NCBI GenBank assembly: GCA_015062685.1
Contig: SUUE01000002.1
Location: 1-64,000 of the forward strand
DNA length: 64,000 nucleotides
Source: Coriobacteriaceae bacterium
Lineage (GTDB): Bacteria > Actinomycetota > Coriobacteriia > Coriobacteriales > Eggerthellaceae
Direction of reading: 5' to 3'
The translations under genes were made by a program, and so were the position numbers. Under the pieces are notes generated by a model that was not told the DNA's origin, made no database searches, and saw only the letters and a list, made by a program, of their open reading frames with translations. This document shows positions 8,641-18,247 of this stretch, in pieces. The first letter of the stretch is position 1; each line of letters starts with the position of its first letter.

Positions 8641-9518
8641 TAGCGACCACCTTCCTTCGCAGGTGCCGAGGCGTGAATCTCGTTGAGCTGGGGGTTGTCC
8701 GCCATGGCAATCGGGCATGCCTCGGCGCGCGCCGCAGCGGCTTCCGCGGCATTCGCGTAGCCTTCGGCCACGACGTCGCGGTAGACGCCGAGCGGGTAGT
8801 ACGGCAGCATGTTCTCGCGCATCCAATCGAACGCGTCGGTGGGCGTCATGCCCCAGTTGGTCGGACACGTGGACACCACCTCGACGAGCGAGTAGCCGAT
8901 GCCGTCGATCTGGTTCTGGAACGCCTTCTTGATTGCCTTCTTGGCCTTGCGGATGTTCTTGGGCGAATCAACCGTGACGCGCTCCAGGTAGGCGACGCCG
9001 TCGAGCGAGCTCAGGAGCTCGCATACGCGCACGGGGTAGCCCGCCGTCGAGACGTCGCGACCGTAAGGCGATGTCTGCGTCACCTGGTTCGGGAGGCTCG
9101 TCGGGGCCATCTGGCCGCCGGTCATGCCGTAGATGGCGTTGTTGATGAAGATGACGGAGATCTTCTCGCCGCGCGTCGCCGCGTGCACCGTCTCGGCCAT
9201 GCCGATGGACGCGAGGTCGCCGTCGCCCTGGTAGGCGAACACGACCTTGTCCGGATGGACGCGCTTGACGCCCGTCGCGACCGCGGGAGCGCGGCCGTGC
9301 GCAGCCTCGAGGAAGTCGCACCCGAAGAAGTCGTACATCATGACGGAGCAGCCGACGGGCGACACGCCGATGGTCTCGCCCTCGATGCCGAGCTCGTCGA
9401 TGACTTCGGCCACGAGGCGGTTGACGATGCCGTGCGTGCAGCCCGGGCAGTAATTGGTTACGACCGGCAGCAGCGAATGCGGACGCTGGTAGACGATCTT
9501 CTCTTCAGTTTGGGCCAT
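8640..9518 (-). CDS. 2-oxoacid:ferredoxin oxidoreductase, beta (TPP-binding) subunit
   Basis: Binds thiamine diphosphate. The CPGCTHG motif near residue 28 and the GDGD...N..YGMTGGQ thiamine/Mg2+ motif are present in the 292 residues. The start at 9518 (MAQTEEK) has GGGTGAG six bases upstream and lies one base after the alpha stop; the track start is a GTG nine bases earlier that overlaps the alpha gene. The arrangement delta-alpha-beta-gamma is that of the four-subunit Vor/Kor enzymes. Confidence 0.92.
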   Translation of the reverse strand: MAQTEEKIVYQRPHSLLPVVTNYCPGCTHGIVNRLVAEVIDELGIEGETIGVSPVGCSVMMYDFFGCDFLEAAHGRAPAVATGVKRVHPDKVVFAYQGDGDLASIGMAETVHAATRGEKISVIFINNAIYGMTGGQMAPTSLPNQVTQTSPYGRDVSTAGYPVRVCELLSSLDGVAYLERVTVDSPKNIRKAKKAIKKAFQNQIDGIGYSLVEVVSTCPTNWGMTPTDAFDWMRENMLPYYPLGVYRDVVAEGYANAAEAAAARAEACPIAMADNPQLNEIHASAPAKEGGR

Positions 9519-9519
9519 G

Positions 9520-10584
9520 TTACTCACCCAACCCTTCGTTGATCTGGCGAATCTTCTCGAGCACCTCGACCGGCGTGGGGATGACGCCGCCGACGCGGCC
9601 GTAGAAGTCCACGGGCGCGCTGTCGCGCACGACGAGCTTAACGTCTTCCACCATCTGGCCCATGTTCATCTCGACCGACAGGTAGGCCTTCGCATGCGCC
9701 TTCGTGGCCTCGAGCGCGTCAACCGGGAACGGCCAGAGCGTGATCGGGCGGAAGAGGCCGGCCTTGATGCCCTCCTCGCGAGCGGCGCGGACGGCGGAGC
9801 GGACGATGCGCGAGGACGCGCCGAACGCGACGACGATGATGTCGGCGTCGTCGCAGTCCACCAGCTCGGCCCTCTGCTCGTTTGCCTTGATGACGTCATA
9901 GCGCTCGAAGCGCTCGAAGTTCGACTTCTCGAGCTCGTTCGCGTCGAGGTACAGCGAGTTCGCGACGTTTTTCTCGCGCTTGTTGCCGTGGCCCGTGGTG
10001 GCCCAGGGCTTCTCGGGGAACTCCGTCTTGGGCTCGGGGAGCTCGACCGGCTCCATCATCTGGCCCAGCATGCCGTCGCCGAGGATCATGACCGGCGTGC
10101 GGTACTTGTCGGCAACGTCGAACGCCTCGTATGCGACGTCTGCCATCTCCTGCACGGTCGCCGGAGCGTAGACGACCATCTGGAAGTCGCCGTGGCCAAG
10201 CGCGCGCGTGGCCTGCCAGTAGTCGGACTGAGACGGCTGGATGGAACCGAGGCCCGGGCCTCCGCGCTCGATGTTCACGACGAGGCACGGCAGATCGGCG
10301 CCCGCGATGTAGGACACGCCCTCGCTCTTCAGCGAAACTCCGGGCGAAGAGGACGACGTCATGACACGCGCGCCGGCGGCGGCGGCGCCGTAGACCATGT
10401 TGATGGCGGCCACCTCGCTCTCAGCCTGCAGGTACGTGCCGCCCTGCTTGGGCATGCGCTTTGCCATGTAGGCCGCGAGCTCGGTCTGCGGCGTGATCGG
10501 GTATCCGAAGAAGAACTTGCAACCTGCGCGGATCGCGCTCTCGGCGATAGCCTCGTTGCCCTTCATCAAAACTTTCTCCGACAT
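9520..10584 (-). CDS. vorB: 2-oxoacid:ferredoxin oxidoreductase, alpha subunit (VorB type)
   Basis: Starts [22 protein letters not shown] with the conserved [11 protein letters not shown] substrate-side motif, very like chains annotated as 3-methyl-2-oxobutanoate dehydrogenase VorB. 354 residues. The start at 10584 is preceded by TAGGTGGTGAGC, giving correct spacing, whereas the track GTG at 10593 has none. The product would be branched-chain acyl-CoA plus reduced ferredoxin from amino-acid breakdown, or the reverse for synthesis. A 2-oxoglutarate-specific enzyme remains possible. Confidence 0.88.
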   Translation of the reverse strand: MSEKVLMKGNEAIAESAIRAGCKFFFGYPITPQTELAAYMAKRMPKQGGTYLQAESEVAAINMVYGAAAAGARVMTSSSSPGVSLKSEGVSYIAGADLPCLVVNIERGGPGLGSIQPSQSDYWQATRALGHGDFQMVVYAPATVQEMADVAYEAFDVADKYRTPVMILGDGMLGQMMEPVELPEPKTEFPEKPWATTGHGNKREKNVANSLYLDANELEKSNFERFERYDVIKANEQRAELVDCDDADIIVVAFGASSRIVRSAVRAAREEGIKAGLFRPITLWPFPVDALEATKAHAKAYLSVEMNMGQMVEDVKLVVRDSAPVDFYGRVGGVIPTPVEVLEKIRQINEGLGE

Positions 10585-10593
10585 GCTCACCAC

Positions 10594-10800
10594 CTACCTA
10601 TACACCGTGATCGCGACGTCGGGGCACATGACGGCACACGTCGCGCAACCCGTGCACTGGCTGTCGTCCGTGCAGTGCGCCGGGTGGTACCCCTTGTCGG
10701 TAATGACGTCCATGTTGAGTTCGACGATGTTGCGCGGGCACACGGTCGTACACAGGCCGCAGCCCTTGCAGAAGAACTCGTCAACAACGATTCTTGCCAT
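10594..10800 (-). CDS. 2-oxoacid:ferredoxin oxidoreductase, delta subunit (2x[4Fe-4S] ferredoxin)
   Basis: 68-residue dicluster ferredoxin with two CxxCxxCxxxCP motifs (CKGCGLCTTVCP and CTGCATCAVMCP). It serves as the electron outlet of the complex. The start at 10800 (MARIVVDEF) follows GAGGGAG at good spacing; the track ORF upstream of it is not supported. First gene of the four-gene operon. Confidence 0.92.
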   Translation of the reverse strand: MARIVVDEFFCKGCGLCTTVCPRNIVELNMDVITDKGYHPAHCTDDSQCTGCATCAVMCPDVAITVYR

Positions 10801-10961
10801 AGGCTCCCTCTCGTCTGATTGAAGTGTGAACTCGCACAAGAATATCCCTTGAGTGTGTCTAAATCGTAAACGTATCGAGCAGCGGTCGAACTCGGGCCTT
10901 CTTGGTCGCGCGACCCCCCACGCTCCATCGCGCCTGCACAAGCTGGCGATTTAACGCGGTA

Positions 10962-11570
10962 TTACCAGTGCTTTATACCGAGCGGCAAGAAGGTGTCCTT
11001 CACGGGAGCCCAGGCACCGAGCGACTGCAGCACGTTGTCGGCAACGAACAGCGCCGCGAGGGCGATGGCCACCAGAAGCGCCGGTCGCTCGTTGGCGCAT
11101 GCCCAACGGCTAATGAGCGGATAGAGCACGTAGAGCGCGATGAGGCCCAAAACGACGAAGCGCGCCGTATACATCGGGGCTATTCGGCCCTGGAAATTGA
11201 GCGGCGCAGTCGAGTAATCCCATGGCACGTAGCCCATGAGCGCCTCGCACGCATAGCTTCCCGCAAGCTCGACTGCAGTCGTGAGCAGGTAGATGCCCGC
11301 CACGACGATCACGACCTGCGCCACGAGGGGCACGCGATCGGCTAGGCGCCTTCGCAACGGTTCGAGCACCGCGACAATGACCAGGCCGCCGATGCCGTAG
11401 ATCGGACACCACGGCAGCATGAGCGAGGCGCGCAGGTAGACTGCCCCGAACGTGAACACATTCTCGACCGTTTCGTATATCCAACCCGCGCACGAGAACA
11501 GGGCGAACAAAATCATCGCGACGCTCGCCTTGACAGGCAAGCTCGCTCCTTCGAGCAAACTGGATTTCAT
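10962..11570 (-). CDS. Membrane protein, putative ABC-transporter permease CmpB type
   Basis: 202 residues with about five hydrophobic segments. The LFSCAGWIYETVE opening and the LPWCPIYGIGGL motif are characteristic of the CmpB-like 'type IV ABC permease' family (PF06541), whose transport role has not been proved. RBS GGAAGG is well placed. It lies 46 bases after the small ATPase gene and could be the last gene of that operon. It has no ABC ATPase partner nearby, so function is unknown. Confidence 0.75.
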   Translation of the reverse strand: MKSSLLEGASLPVKASVAMILFALFSCAGWIYETVENVFTFGAVYLRASLMLPWCPIYGIGGLVIVAVLEPLRRRLADRVPLVAQVVIVVAGIYLLTTAVELAGSYACEALMGYVPWDYSTAPLNFQGRIAPMYTARFVVLGLIALYVLYPLISRWACANERPALLVAIALAALFVADNVLQSLGAWAPVKDTFLPLGIKHW

Positions 11571-11616
11571 CTTTACCTTCCTGGGCCCAAGCGCCCAAAC
11601 AATGGAGCCAAAGCGA

Positions 11617-12309
11617 TTACTCCCAAGGAGTTCGCACGTAGGGCTCGATGGGATACGCGGAGATGTTGCCCGGCATGTTGAAGGCCCCTGGAACCGTGGT
11701 GCACACGAGCGGTAGGCCGAAGAGCCCTGACAGCTCCTCGGCGTATTCGATGCCCTGCAGCACCGTTTGTTCGGTTGTCGCGTCCTTCAGATGCGAGTTG
11801 TTCACGATGGCCGTTGCCTTCAGGCGCGAGGCGAACTCAATCTCGCGAAGGTTCTCGAGGGCGTCCTGGGGATCCTGCACGAGGTTGCGATAGCGGTTCG
11901 CCACGTAGAGCATCGCGTAGCCCCGCGCGGTGATCTCGCGGGCATAGCGGCCGAGCGCCGTTGACCCCGCATCGTCGCCGCCGGCGTCGATGATCACGTA
12001 CGACCCCTCGCCCGCTCCCTGAATCGACGGCGTGATACGGCCCGTGAGGCTCGGGACGTCGAGGCTCGTGCCGACCTCCGAGAAGACGGGGGCCACGAGC
12101 CCGATGCCGTGCTCTTCCAGCACCTTGCGCTGCTCGGTGGCGCGGAAATACGGGTTCACGATATCGAGGTCGATAAGCGTGATCTGCGACCCCTCGGCGG
12201 CAAGGTCGATGGCCAGGTTCACGGAGAAGCTCGTCTTTCCCGCGCCGTAGTGCCCCACCACGACCGTGACGGGGCGCAGCGCGTCTTTCAACGTTGAGGG
12301 GATCGCCAT
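11617..12309 (-). CDS. P-loop NTPase of the MinD/ParA-like type
   Basis: 230 residues with a Walker A loop GHYGAGKTSFSVN near residue 19, LIDLDIVNPYF as the second switch-like motif and VIIDAGGDDAG as Walker B. It resembles the SIMIBI-class ATPases found as single genes. Its ATG directly abuts the stop of the acyl-CoA synthetase gene (TAGATG), so the two are translated together. A chaperone or regulatory role for the synthetase is a guess only. Confidence 0.75.
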   Translation of the reverse strand: MAIPSTLKDALRPVTVVVGHYGAGKTSFSVNLAIDLAAEGSQITLIDLDIVNPYFRATEQRKVLEEHGIGLVAPVFSEVGTSLDVPSLTGRITPSIQGAGEGSYVIIDAGGDDAGSTALGRYAREITARGYAMLYVANRYRNLVQDPQDALENLREIEFASRLKATAIVNNSHLKDATTEQTVLQGIEYAEELSGLFGLPLVCTTVPGAFNMPGNISAYPIEPYVRTPWE

Positions 12310-14088
12310 CTACACCAGCCCGTCGATGTTCTTCTTCTCGTCGTTCTGGCGGATGGCGACGCGGCGGATCTTGCCGTTGACCGTGCGCGGCAGCTCGTCG
12401 ACGTAATCGATGATGCGCGGGAACTTGTACGGCGCGGTCTTCTTCTTGACCCACTTCTGCAACTCGCGCGTAAGGTCGTCGCTGCCGACGAAGCCCTCGG
12501 ACAGCACGATCGTCGCCTTTACGGCCTTGCCGCGCACGGGGTCGGGCACGCCCGTCACCGCGCACTCGCGCACGGCTTCGTGCTCGAGCAGCACGCTCTC
12601 GATCTCGAAGGGGCCGATGCGGTAGCCGCTCGACTTGATCACGTCGTCGTTGCGGCCGACGTACCACAGGTAGCCGTCCTCGTCGCACCACGCCGTGTCG
12701 CCCGTGTGGTACCAGCCATCGTAGATTGCCTCGGCGGTTTTCTCGGGGTTGCGATAGTACTCCATCATGATCCCGGCGGGGTGGCCGTCCATCTTGATGC
12801 AGATCTCGCCCGTCTCGCCCGTGTTGCAGCGCGTACCATCGGGCCGCTGCACCTCGAGCGTGTAAAGCGGAACGGGGCGGCCCATTGAGCCGGGGCGCGG
12901 GATCGTGTTCGTGAGGTTCGCGATGGTCAGGGGCGTCTCGGTCTGCCCGAAGCCCTCGAATATCGTGAGCCCGGTCTGAGCCTTCCACCAATCGAAGATG
13001 TCAGGGTTGAGGGCCTCGCCCGCCGTCGTCGAGTACTCGAGCGAGCTCAAGTCGAACTGCTCGAAGTCCTCCTGCATCATGAGGCGGTACATCGTGGGCG
13101 GGCAGCAGAGCGTCGTGATCTGGTACTTGTTGATCAGGCTCAGGATCTCGGAAGCCTTGAAGCGGTCGAAGTCGTACGTGAATACGCACGCCTCCATCAT
13201 CCACTGGCCGTAGAACTTGCCCCACACGGCCTTGCCCCAGCCGGTGTCGGCGATGGTGAAGTGAATGCCGTCGGGGCGCACGTTATGCCAGTGCTTCGCG
13301 GTCATGAGGTGGCCCACCGCGTACGTGGAGTCGTGGAGCACCATCTTGGGGTTGCCCGACGTGCCGGAGCTGAAGTACATGAGCATGGGCTCGAACACGT
13401 TCGTCTCGACGCGCTCGAAGTCCTCGGCGGCCGCCCGCACCTCGGTGTTGAAGTCGATCCAGCCGTCGCGGTCGACGGCGGCGGCGCAGATGCCCTGCTC
13501 TCCCGAGAGGGCAGCGCCCAGCGTTTCATCGGACACGGGCAGCCCCTGCTCGTCGAGCGGGGTCATGCCGCCGCCCGCACCGTTCACGAGGAAGAACTTC
13601 TCGACGGTCGGGCATTCGCAGCTGGTCATCGTCGATTCGACGATTCCGGCGATGTCGCCGACAGACGTCGTGACGACCGCCTTGATCGAAGCGCCGTTCA
13701 AGCGGTACTCCAGGTCATGCTCCTTGAGCATGAAAGTTGCGGGCACCATGACGCACCCGAGCTTTGCGAGCGCGAGCGCCGTGAACCAGAACTGGTAGTG
13801 GCGGCGCAGGATAACCATGACGAAGTCGCCCTTGCCGAGGCCGTGCGCGGCAAACATGTTCGCGGTCTTGTCGGACCAGCGCTTCATGTCCGCAAACGTG
13901 AAAACATGCTCCTCGCCCTCGGGGTTGCACCACACCATGGCACGACGGTCCGGGTCGTTCTCGGCGATATCGTCCACGATGTCGTAGGCGAAGTTGAACG
14001 TTTCGGGGTAATGGACGGAGTACGTTTGCAGCACGCCGTTGGAATCGTACGTCTCGTCGACGTAGCGCTCGTTTATGTTTCGCATCAT
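12310..14088 (-). CDS. AMP-forming acyl-CoA synthetase
   Basis: 592 residues. The ATP loop YFSSGTSGNPKM, the GFGQTE motif, GWYHTGDTAW and the C-terminal GYRIGPFEIE hinge with the late catalytic Lys (NGKIRR) make an active adenylating enzyme of the acetyl/medium-chain acyl-CoA synthetase group. It makes acyl-CoA from a carboxylic acid, ATP and CoA. Downstream of an XRE-cupin regulator and upstream of a small ATPase, all on the minus strand. The exact acid is unknown; the neighbouring 2-oxoacid oxidoreductase would make sense with a branched acid. Confidence 0.88.
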   Translation of the reverse strand: MMRNINERYVDETYDSNGVLQTYSVHYPETFNFAYDIVDDIAENDPDRRAMVWCNPEGEEHVFTFADMKRWSDKTANMFAAHGLGKGDFVMVILRRHYQFWFTALALAKLGCVMVPATFMLKEHDLEYRLNGASIKAVVTTSVGDIAGIVESTMTSCECPTVEKFFLVNGAGGGMTPLDEQGLPVSDETLGAALSGEQGICAAAVDRDGWIDFNTEVRAAAEDFERVETNVFEPMLMYFSSGTSGNPKMVLHDSTYAVGHLMTAKHWHNVRPDGIHFTIADTGWGKAVWGKFYGQWMMEACVFTYDFDRFKASEILSLINKYQITTLCCPPTMYRLMMQEDFEQFDLSSLEYSTTAGEALNPDIFDWWKAQTGLTIFEGFGQTETPLTIANLTNTIPRPGSMGRPVPLYTLEVQRPDGTRCNTGETGEICIKMDGHPAGIMMEYYRNPEKTAEAIYDGWYHTGDTAWCDEDGYLWYVGRNDDVIKSSGYRIGPFEIESVLLEHEAVRECAVTGVPDPVRGKAVKATIVLSEGFVGSDDLTRELQKWVKKKTAPYKFPRIIDYVDELPRTVNGKIRRVAIRQNDEKKNIDGLV

Positions 14089-14195
14089 GAAGTCCTTTTC
14101 GAAAACTCGTGAGATTACCTAGCGGGACGCGGATACGCCCGCGCCCTGCCCTATCGGGCTGCATGGCGTTGCGCGCGGTAGGAAAGGCGCAACGC

Positions 14196-14783
14196 CTAGA
14201 TAATCTCGTCGCCCTCGGCCTTCATGACAATGGCGAGGAACACGCACGGCTCGCCGCCGATGGCGATCATGCCATGGCCGCGGCCGGAATCGTACATGAG
14301 GGTGTCGCCCGGGCCCACCTCTTCGATGTGGTTCTCGTAGGCGAAGCGAAGGTGCCCGCTGATGATGAAGTCGAGCTCCATGCCCTTGTGGTACGAGAGG
14401 TGGATCGGCTTGTCCTGCTCCTCCTCGAGGTACGGCGCCGTCACCACGAAGGGCTCGGCGAGCTTGTTCTGGAGGTTCGGCGCCTTGTGCAGGTACTCGA
14501 AGCCGGCACGGCGCTTGATGGACAGGCCGTCGCCCTCGCGCACGAGCGAATAGCCCTTGAGGTGCGGGGTCTCGCCCGTGAGCAGCTCGATGACGTCGAC
14601 GCCGAGCACTTTCGCGCACTTGTACAAGAACGTGAAGGAAAGGTCCTGCTCGCCCGATTCCTGCGCGGCGTATTCCGCCACGGTGCGCCCGGTTGCCTCG
14701 GCCATCTCCTGCATCGTGAGGTCGCAGTCCTCGCGGAGCAGGCGGATGCGCTCGGCGACTTCCTTGATATTCGGATCAACCAT
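14196..14783 (-). CDS. XRE-family regulator with C-terminal cupin
   Basis: 195 residues. N-terminal helix-turn-helix (IRLLREDCDLTMQEMAEATGRTVAEY) and a C-terminal cupin barrel with the HKGMELDFIISG and GPGDTLMYDSGRGHG motifs, the common sensor-regulator layout. The start at 14783 (MVDPNIKE) has GAGGGG upstream; the track start lies in the leader. First gene before the acyl-CoA synthetase, so the likely local regulator responding to a small ligand. A TTTGATACAAA half-palindrome upstream (about 14810-14820) could be its operator. Confidence 0.85.
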   Translation of the reverse strand: MVDPNIKEVAERIRLLREDCDLTMQEMAEATGRTVAEYAAQESGEQDLSFTFLYKCAKVLGVDVIELLTGETPHLKGYSLVREGDGLSIKRRAGFEYLHKAPNLQNKLAEPFVVTAPYLEEEQDKPIHLSYHKGMELDFIISGHLRFAYENHIEEVGPGDTLMYDSGRGHGMIAIGGEPCVFLAIVMKAEGDEII

Positions 14784-14908
14784 GGTTACCCCTCGGTGTC
14801 GATTTGCGATTTGATACAAATTACGACTACTCGCTCGCAAGGCGGGCCCTGAAACAACTCATTTAACATTCCCGCCATATTTTGCACGCACCTGCGCCTT
14901 TGCCCCAC

Positions 14909-16588
14909 CTACGCCTTGCGCACGAAACGTGCGGCGAAGTGCGCGTCGGGGCCGCCGGGCACCTGCTGCGTCGCAAGGCACGCCTTGCCGGCAATGGGCG
15001 CGAGCGCGAACGCCTGGCCCTCCTCGCTCTCGAGGAACGCCTTGACCACGCCGTTGTTCTCCTCGTAGGTGACGGTGCACGTTGCGTACACGATCGACCC
15101 GCCCGGCTTCACGTGGTTCGCCGCGGACTTGAGCAAGGCGAGGCCGGTTTCGGCGAGCTCGGTCACATGCTCGGGCGTCACGCGCCAGCGAATCTCGTGA
15201 TGGCGGCGCAATGTGCCCAAACCGGAGCACGGCGCGTCGATGAAGATGGTCTCGAACTCTTGACCGGGCATGACGGAATCGAGCCTGGTCGCATTGCCCG
15301 TCACTATCTGCTCGAGCCGCACGCCGTAGTCGCGCGCGCGGTCGCGGAGCAAGTCGGACTTGAACGCATGGCTGTCCATGGAGGTGAGGGTGACCTGGTC
15401 TCCGAAGCGACGCTGCGCGATCGACTGAAGCATGATGGTCTTGGTGCCGCGGCCCGCCCCCACTTCCAGGAGCGATTCCGGCGCCTCGCCCTCGAGCACG
15501 GCGGATGCCACCGCCTGCGCGGCCGCATCGGACACGAGGATCTTCCCCTGCTGGAACAGGTGGCGGACCCTGCCATCGGCGAGCGTGCGCGCGTTCGGCA
15601 CGAGAAAGCACCCGGGCACCTCGACGTCGTTCACGGTAACGGGCTCGAGCGGGGACTCCATCTCCTCGAAGAGCGCGATAACCTCCGAATCGGTGGCCTG
15701 CAGGGCGTTCACGTGGATAAACACCGGCGCCTGCTCGTTCGCGGAGCGCATGAGCTCGATCGCCGCTGCGGAGCCCATGTCCTCAATGAGGCGGCGTGCC
15801 AGCCACGTCGGGAACGCATACGTGAGCGCCAGCGCGTCGAGGCTCACGGTGGGGTCGCCGAAGGGGAACGACTCGGACGCGGTGAGGATGCGGTGGAGCA
15901 CGGCGTTCGCCAAGCCGGAAGCGCTCGGAGCAACGGCGCGCACGAGCTCGACGCCCTGGTCGAGCGCGGCATGCGGGGCTTTCCTCAGGTAGACGATCTC
16001 GTAGGTGGAGATCCTCAGCGCATCGCGGACATCGGGCTTGATGTCGCGCGGGCTCGCGATGCAGCGGTTGATCACCTCGTCGAGCGAGCCCGATGTGCTC
16101 ACGACGCCGAGCGTCAGCAGGGTCGCGAACGCGCGGTCCTGCTTGGAGATGGTGGAACGGTCGATCGTCGACTCGATCACCTCCTGCGCGAAGGCGTCGC
16201 GGCGGCGCACCTGGTTCGTCGCGTAGAGCGCGGCCAAGCGGCCGGGGCTCGCCTTGCAGCGCTCGAACTGGGCCCTGAAGTCGGTGATCTTCACCTCGCG
16301 CTGCGCGGCGAGGTTCGGGTCCTTCTCGGCCAGCTGCTCCGCCTTGCGGCGAAGCAGCTCCTCGGAACGCGAGATCGAGCGCGGCTTGCGGTTCGGGTCC
16401 TTGTCGCGCGGGTCGAGCTCGCCGCGGTACACGGGCTTGTCCTCGTCCACGAGGTGTTCCATCTTCTTCTGGTCGAAGGACTTCTTGCTCTTCACCTTGC
16501 GCACGCGGTTGGGCGTCCACTTCCTCCGAGCCTCGCGCGGCTTCTCCTTGCCCGCATCGTCCATCGGCTTGTTCATCTCTTCGCTCAT
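14909..16588 (-). CDS. rsmB: 16S rRNA (cytosine-C5)-methyltransferase RsmB-like
   Basis: 559 residues. A charged N-terminal extension (about 90 residues, rich in Lys/Arg) precedes the NusB-like RNA-binding domain (QDRAFATLLTLGVV) and the SAM-dependent methyltransferase with LLEVGAGRGTKT, DAPCSGLGT and YATCTVTYEEN, giving both catalytic cysteines. The start at 16588 (MSEEMNK) has GGGGGAG upstream and forms an ATGA overlap with the fmt stop. Downstream of def-fmt as in many bacteria. Confidence 0.93.
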   Translation of the reverse strand: MSEEMNKPMDDAGKEKPREARRKWTPNRVRKVKSKKSFDQKKMEHLVDEDKPVYRGELDPRDKDPNRKPRSISRSEELLRRKAEQLAEKDPNLAAQREVKITDFRAQFERCKASPGRLAALYATNQVRRRDAFAQEVIESTIDRSTISKQDRAFATLLTLGVVSTSGSLDEVINRCIASPRDIKPDVRDALRISTYEIVYLRKAPHAALDQGVELVRAVAPSASGLANAVLHRILTASESFPFGDPTVSLDALALTYAFPTWLARRLIEDMGSAAAIELMRSANEQAPVFIHVNALQATDSEVIALFEEMESPLEPVTVNDVEVPGCFLVPNARTLADGRVRHLFQQGKILVSDAAAQAVASAVLEGEAPESLLEVGAGRGTKTIMLQSIAQRRFGDQVTLTSMDSHAFKSDLLRDRARDYGVRLEQIVTGNATRLDSVMPGQEFETIFIDAPCSGLGTLRRHHEIRWRVTPEHVTELAETGLALLKSAANHVKPGGSIVYATCTVTYEENNGVVKAFLESEEGQAFALAPIAGKACLATQQVPGGPDAHFAARFVRKA

Positions 16589-17535
16589 GCTCTCCCCCAT
16601 GTAAGCGTCGTCTTCTTGGCGCCTTGAATACCTGCGGCAAACGAGCGGGCGTCCATGCTCTTCTTGCCCTGCGGTTTCAGCACCTCCACCTCTATCGCCC
16701 CGTCTGCAGCCATCAGCAGCAGACGCTTGGCCCGGAACAGCGCTTGCCCGGGGGCGAGATCTTTCACAATTTCGCGCGCAGCATCATCGCTAGCGGCGTG
16801 CGCGCGCTCTACGGTCACCGCGCGCCCTGCGATCATCGCATGCGCAGGGTGGGCATCGTCGGAAGCACGGACCTTTGCGCATGCATCGCCTGCGGCATCC
16901 GCGCTGTCCAAATCGAGTTCGCCTTTCACGACCTTGGCCGCATAGGTCACGCCCTCCTCGGGCTGAGGAGTCCAGGCCAACGTGCCGGCCAAGGCCTCGT
17001 CCAGCGCCTCGAGAAGCAGTTGCGAGCCCTTTTCCGCGAGCATCGCCTGCAGATCGTCGAAGTAGACGCCTTCGAGCGAGACCTCGGCCTGCTTGCAGTA
17101 CGCCCCGGTGTCGAGACCTTCCTCCATGCGCATGATGCTCACGCCCGTCACTTCGTCGCACGCGAGGATCGATCGCTGCATGGGAGCAGCGCCGCGCCAT
17201 CTCGGCAAGAGCGACGTGTGCACGTTGAAGCAACCGTAGGCAGGCAGCTCGAGCACGTCGTTCGGCAGGATGATCCCGCACGCCGCCACGCAGATGGCAT
17301 CGGGCTCGAACGCCCTCAGCGCAGCTTTCATCTCGTCGCTCCGGAGCGACGTCGTCTCGATGACGGGTGCGCCCAATGCCTCCGCGGCCTTCTTGACGGG
17401 CGAAGCCTCGAGCTTCTTCCCCCGCCCGCGCACCGCATCGGGGCGCGTGACCACGCCGACCACGTCGTGCTTCTCCGCTATGTTGGACATCACCGATGCG
17501 GCAAGCTCGGGCGTGCCCATGAACACGATGCGCAT
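16585..17535 (-). CDS. fmt: Methionyl-tRNA formyltransferase
   Basis: Formylates initiator Met-tRNA using 10-formyl-THF. 316 residues. FMGTPELAA opens the protein, the folate/catalytic block FNVHTSLLPRWRGAAP holds the Asn and His, and EGLDTGAY holds the catalytic Asp. Overlaps def by one base (TAATG) and rsmB by four (ATGA), so the three are translationally coupled. Confidence 0.96.
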   Translation of the reverse strand: MRIVFMGTPELAASVMSNIAEKHDVVGVVTRPDAVRGRGKKLEASPVKKAAEALGAPVIETTSLRSDEMKAALRAFEPDAICVAACGIILPNDVLELPAYGCFNVHTSLLPRWRGAAPMQRSILACDEVTGVSIMRMEEGLDTGAYCKQAEVSLEGVYFDDLQAMLAEKGSQLLLEALDEALAGTLAWTPQPEEGVTYAAKVVKGELDLDSADAAGDACAKVRASDDAHPAHAMIAGRAVTVERAHAASDDAAREIVKDLAPGQALFRAKRLLLMAADGAIEVEVLKPQGKKSMDARSFAAGIQGAKKTTLTWGRA

Positions 17536-18080
17536 TAGCGGACCTTCGGAGCCGCGTTCAGGCTCACTTCGCCCGGCTTCGCGCCGAGGCGCTTAGCCTC
17601 CTCGTATTGCTTGAGCGCCTTGATGCGGTCGAGCGGCTTCGCGCTCTCGAACAAGGTGATCCCGTTCAGATGGTCGATCTCGTGCTGCAGGCAGCGCCCG
17701 AGCAAGCCATCGCCCTCTATCTCCCACTCCTCGCCCTTCAGGTCGAAGTAGCGCACGCGCGCCCACTCCCGCCTCTCTATGGGCACCGAGACGCCGGGGC
17801 ACGAAAGGCAGCCCTCTTCTTCGGTGACGAGCTCGCCGTCGAGCTCGAGGATCTCGGGGTTGACGAGAACGAGGGGGTCGCGGACGTCATCCGGAGAGAC
17901 GTCAATGACGATCAGCCGCTTGAGCACGCCCACCTGCGGAGCCGCAATGCCAACGCCGTCGGTGGCGTACATGGCGCGCTCCATTTGCTTTGCCAGCTTC
18001 TTCAGGCTCTTGTCATTAGGGTCGCACGGCTCGCACACCTGGTTCAGGAGCGGGTCCGGCGATGTAATAATCTTCAACAT
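17535..18080 (-). CDS. def: Peptide deformylase
   Basis: Removes the N-formyl group from nascent proteins. 181 residues from the start at 18080 (MLKIITSP), which has GGAAG five bases upstream; the track GTG six bases earlier is too close to the RBS. All three family motifs are present: GVGIAAPQVG, EGCLSCPG and the metal-binding QHEIDHLNG. Confidence 0.96.
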   Translation of the reverse strand: MLKIITSPDPLLNQVCEPCDPNDKSLKKLAKQMERAMYATDGVGIAAPQVGVLKRLIVIDVSPDDVRDPLVLVNPEILELDGELVTEEEGCLSCPGVSVPIERREWARVRYFDLKGEEWEIEGDGLLGRCLQHEIDHLNGITLFESAKPLDRIKALKQYEEAKRLGAKPGEVSLNAAPKVR

Positions 18081-18121
18081 GCGCACTTCCTTCTGCGGTT
18101 TTCAAGCGTTAAATTTGCTAC

Positions 18122-18150
18122 AGTATAGCTTCTGACGTGCGCATTTTGAA
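18122..18150 (-). promoter_or_regulatory. Promoter of def-fmt-rsmB
   Basis: Minus strand TTCAAA (18150-18145), a 17-base spacer, then TATACT (18127-18122). Transcription would begin about 35 bases before the def start. Confidence 0.55.
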
Positions 18151-18247
18151 CGCCGCGCACGGTATCTGCTCATTTTCGCCGCAGGACGGAGACACGGGTG
18201 CGACTTTTCGCTTTCGTGCGGCGCAGGATCCCCGTTATCGGTACGCC

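Noticed and set aside
14882-16627. 581-residue plus-strand ORF over rsmB
   Set aside because: Complement of rsmB; no start signal and His/Arg-rich shadow composition.
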